DNA of 5,912 nucleotides, taken from CAYPXJ01 sp964414595 (lineage in GTDB: Bacteria; Pseudomonadota; Alphaproteobacteria; Rickettsiales; CAIJLX01). The stretch covers positions 1 to 5,912 of the forward strand of contig CAYPXJ010000073.1 in NCBI GenBank assembly GCA_964414595.1. The letters run 5' to 3'. Shown here piece after piece: positions 4,162-5,912 of the stretch (the first letter of the stretch is position 1; the number at the start of each line of letters is the position of its first letter). The notes beneath the pieces are model-generated. The model searched no databases. It was not told the DNA's origin and worked only from the letters and a program-made list of their open reading frames with translations. The position numbers and the translations under genes are program-made.

Positions 4162-4914
4162 ATGAAAACAACCACACATTTTGGGTATCAAACCGTAGCG
4201 GCTGAAGCCAAACAGGGCAAGGTCAATGAAGTGTTTGATAATGTAGCCTGGCGATACGACATTATGAATGATGTCATGAGCGGTGGCCTGCATCGTGGGT
4301 GGAAAAATCGTATGGTGGACGCCATTCCTCGCAAACGCGATCTGCAGGCGTTGGACCTGGCGGGCGGTACCGGAGATATAGCATTTCGTATGCTGAGCCG
4401 TTGCGGCGATAAGGGTGCAAAAATAACCGTTACCGATATTAACCCGGCCATGCTTGAAGAAGGAAAAAAACGGGCGCTCAATCGCAATCTCCCGTTAGAA
4501 CAGTTGCAATGGAAAATTGCTAATGCTGAAAAATTGCCTTTTGGGGATAAAAAATACGATGTGGTAACTATGGCGTTTGGCATTCGTAACGTGACGCATA
4601 TTGACCTAGTTTTGGCTGAGGCATTTCGCGTGTTAAAACCCTGTGGTAAATTTTTATGCCTCGAATTTTCGCCGCTCGATGATGCGAATTGGCGCAAGAA
4701 ATTTTACGATTGGTACTCGTTTCATATCATCCCGGCTTATGGAAAGCTGTTTACCGGCAACGAAGCGGCATACAAATATCTTGTAGAAAGTATTCGCATG
4801 TTTCCGGATCGTGAGCGCTTTGCAGGCATGATGAAAGAAACGGGTTTTACTCGCGTGAAATACGAGTTGATGAGTGGCGGCGTGGTTGCATTGCATACAG
4901 GATACCGCACATGA
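4162..4914 (+). CDS. ubiE: Ubiquinone/menaquinone biosynthesis C-methyltransferase UbiE
   Basis: UbiE methylates C2 of the demethoxy-benzoquinol ring in ubiquinone synthesis, and demethylmenaquinone where menaquinone is made. The 250-residue protein shows the family from end to end: FDNVAWRYDIMNDVMSGGLH (25-44), including the Y-D-x-M-N-x-x-x-S-x-G signature; the SAM-binding loop LDLAGGTGDI (64-73); ITVTDINPAML (88-98); AFGIRNVTH (138-146); FRVLKPCGKFLCLEFS (155-170), where Cys161 replaces the usual Gly; PAYGKLFTGN (191-200); and YLVESIRMFPDRERFAGMM (206-224), followed by KETGF. The length is normal. The ATG at 4162 fits the family N-terminus but lacks a clear Shine-Dalgarno. The stop overlaps the ubiB start by four bases (ATGA), so the two are translationally coupled. 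Confidence 0.95.
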   Translation: MKTTTHFGYQTVAAEAKQGKVNEVFDNVAWRYDIMNDVMSGGLHRGWKNRMVDAIPRKRDLQALDLAGGTGDIAFRMLSRCGDKGAKITVTDINPAMLEEGKKRALNRNLPLEQLQWKIANAEKLPFGDKKYDVVTMAFGIRNVTHIDLVLAEAFRVLKPCGKFLCLEFSPLDDANWRKKFYDWYSFHIIPAYGKLFTGNEAAYKYLVESIRMFPDRERFAGMMKETGFTRVKYELMSGGVVALHTGYRT

Positions 4915-5912
4915 GACCTCTATTTCATTTACGCAATGTTCGTCAATTAACGAGGATTGCTTATGTGCTGGCAAAACACGATGCGCTATTTGTACTAGAG
5001 GAATTGCGCGTTGCCCCGCTGATTCGATTCTGGGTTAGCGCGGTTACATTAGGCCGCAAAGCCGAAGGACGTCCGGGTGAGCGGTTAGCGCGCGCCTTTG
5101 AAGAGTTAGGCCCAACTTTTATCAAGCTGGGACAAGCTCTCTCAACGCGCGCGGATTTGATTGGTGAGGCAATGGCTGACGATTTAGCTACATTACGCGA
5201 TCGCGTGCCGCCATTTCCATCATATTTAGCGATAGAAACCATCGAACAAGAATTGGGCGCTCCGCTTTCAACGCTTTTCATTCATTTCGAAGACGAGCCG
5301 GTAGCCGCTGCCTCTATTGCTCAAGTCCACAAGGCTACACTTCCCGGCGGCAATGAAGTTGCCGTGAAAGTACTGCGTCCGAATATCGCCAAACAATTCG
5401 CGCGAGACATTGCTTTATTTTATTGGATTGCCGATTTGGCATTAAGAACAGATCCCACACTTAAGCGGTTGCGTTTGGTTGAAATTGTACGCACGGTAGA
5501 AGAAACCGTTTATATCGAAATGAATTTGCGTATGGAAGCAGCCGCGGCAGACGAACTGCGTAGCAATTTTCTAGATGATCCCATGTTTTATGTGCCCGAG
5601 GTCGATTGGCAGCGCACAAGCCAGCGCGTGCTGACACTCGAGTGGGTGAAAGGTACGCAGATTACGCAGCTTGATAAACTTCGTAAGAAGCGTGCCGATC
5701 TGGATAAAATTTTAGCGCATGCTTCAGGTGTGTTTTTTAAGCAGGTTTTTCGTGATGGCTTCTTCCATGCGGATATGCACCCAGGTAATTTGTTTATTGG
5801 TGATAACGGCAAAATCATCGTGGTTGATTTTGGCATCATGGGTCGCCTTGATAAAGAAGCGCGGGTATTTCTTGCGCAAACGTTGTTGGGCTTTTTCCAG
5901 CGTGATTATTAT
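4911..5912 (+). CDS. ubiB: Ubiquinone biosynthesis protein kinase/ATPase UbiB, 3' truncated by window
   Basis: UbiB is an atypical kinase-fold ATPase (ABC1/ADCK family) needed for ubiquinone synthesis, normally anchored to the inner membrane by C-terminal helices. The 334 visible codons are open to the edge; about 150-200 residues, including the membrane helices, should lie beyond. Motifs seen are FIKLGQALSTR (70-80), the UbiB-specific KxGQ motif; the Ala-rich loop VAAASIAQVH (131-140) in place of a kinase Gly-rich loop; VAVKVLRP (150-157), with ATP-binding Lys153; EMNLRMEAA (203-211), where this family normally has ELD, so Asn205 replaces Asp; HADMHPGN (286-293), the catalytic loop; and DFG (306-308). 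The ATG at 4911 overlaps the ubiE stop. The substitution at 205 deserves a check, but the rest looks fully functional. Confidence 0.94.
   Translation, partial: MRPLFHLRNVRQLTRIAYVLAKHDALFVLEELRVAPLIRFWVSAVTLGRKAEGRPGERLARAFEELGPTFIKLGQALSTRADLIGEAMADDLATLRDRVPPFPSYLAIETIEQELGAPLSTLFIHFEDEPVAAASIAQVHKATLPGGNEVAVKVLRPNIAKQFARDIALFYWIADLALRTDPTLKRLRLVEIVRTVEETVYIEMNLRMEAAAADELRSNFLDDPMFYVPEVDWQRTSQRVLTLEWVKGTQITQLDKLRKKRADLDKILAHASGVFFKQVFRDGFFHADMHPGNLFIGDNGKIIVVDFGIMGRLDKEARVFLAQTLLGFFQRDYY

Noticed and set aside
4188..4974. Minus-strand open frames of 169 and 106 codons
   Set aside because: They are antisense to ubiE and the start of ubiB, whose family matches run through the whole region.
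4961..5839. Minus-strand open frames of 106 and 83 codons
   Set aside because: They are antisense to ubiB; its KxGQ, HADMHPGN and DFG motifs prove the plus strand is the coding one.

Overview
The window looks like chromosomal DNA of an alphaproteobacterium of moderate GC content. Four things point there: a circularly permuted, two-piece tmRNA gene; an SspB of the alphaproteobacterial type; a ThyX-like N-terminus; and mutM divergent from a ubiE-ubiB pair, an arrangement I know from that class. I cannot place the organism more precisely from sequence alone. There is no transposase, phage gene, CRISPR array, tRNA or rRNA.

Layout. Bases 1-115 (minus) hold the first 38 codons of what is probably thyX (flavin-dependent thymidylate synthase), cut by the window edge. 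A short divergent region then leads into the tmRNA gene ssrA (about 195-520, plus). Its acceptor half comes first, then a hairpin spacer that is presumably removed, then the coding half with the degradation tag (384-452). Next come two genes with no gap between them: a CmoA-type carboxy-S-adenosylmethionine synthase (581-1363) and an integral-membrane methyltransferase of the isoprenylcysteine methyltransferase type (1364-2104). sspB follows (2170-2694) and ends in a strong, apparently bidirectional terminator. On the minus strand are mutM (true start 4115) and, downstream of it, an unrecognised gene for a small membrane or exported protein (GTG start at 3203). ubiE (4162-4914) diverges from mutM across only 46 bp and overlaps ubiB (4911 to beyond 5912) by an ATGA.

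How the genes fit together. ssrA and sspB serve one pathway: tmRNA rescues stalled ribosomes and tags the nascent protein, and SspB delivers tagged proteins to ClpXP. Here they lie about 1.6 kb apart with the two methyltransferase-type genes between them. ubiE and ubiB both serve ubiquinone synthesis. mutM is base-excision repair of oxidised guanine.

Most worth a second look: the tmRNA tag, which is long and carries the ANDN motif twice, next to the adaptor that reads such tags; the cmoA-membrane methyltransferase pair, which has no cmoB beside it and is visibly AT-richer than ubiB; and MutM's altered C-terminal zinc finger. No gene here is clearly an undescribed system. The tandem tag and the cmoA pair are the best candidates for new biology.
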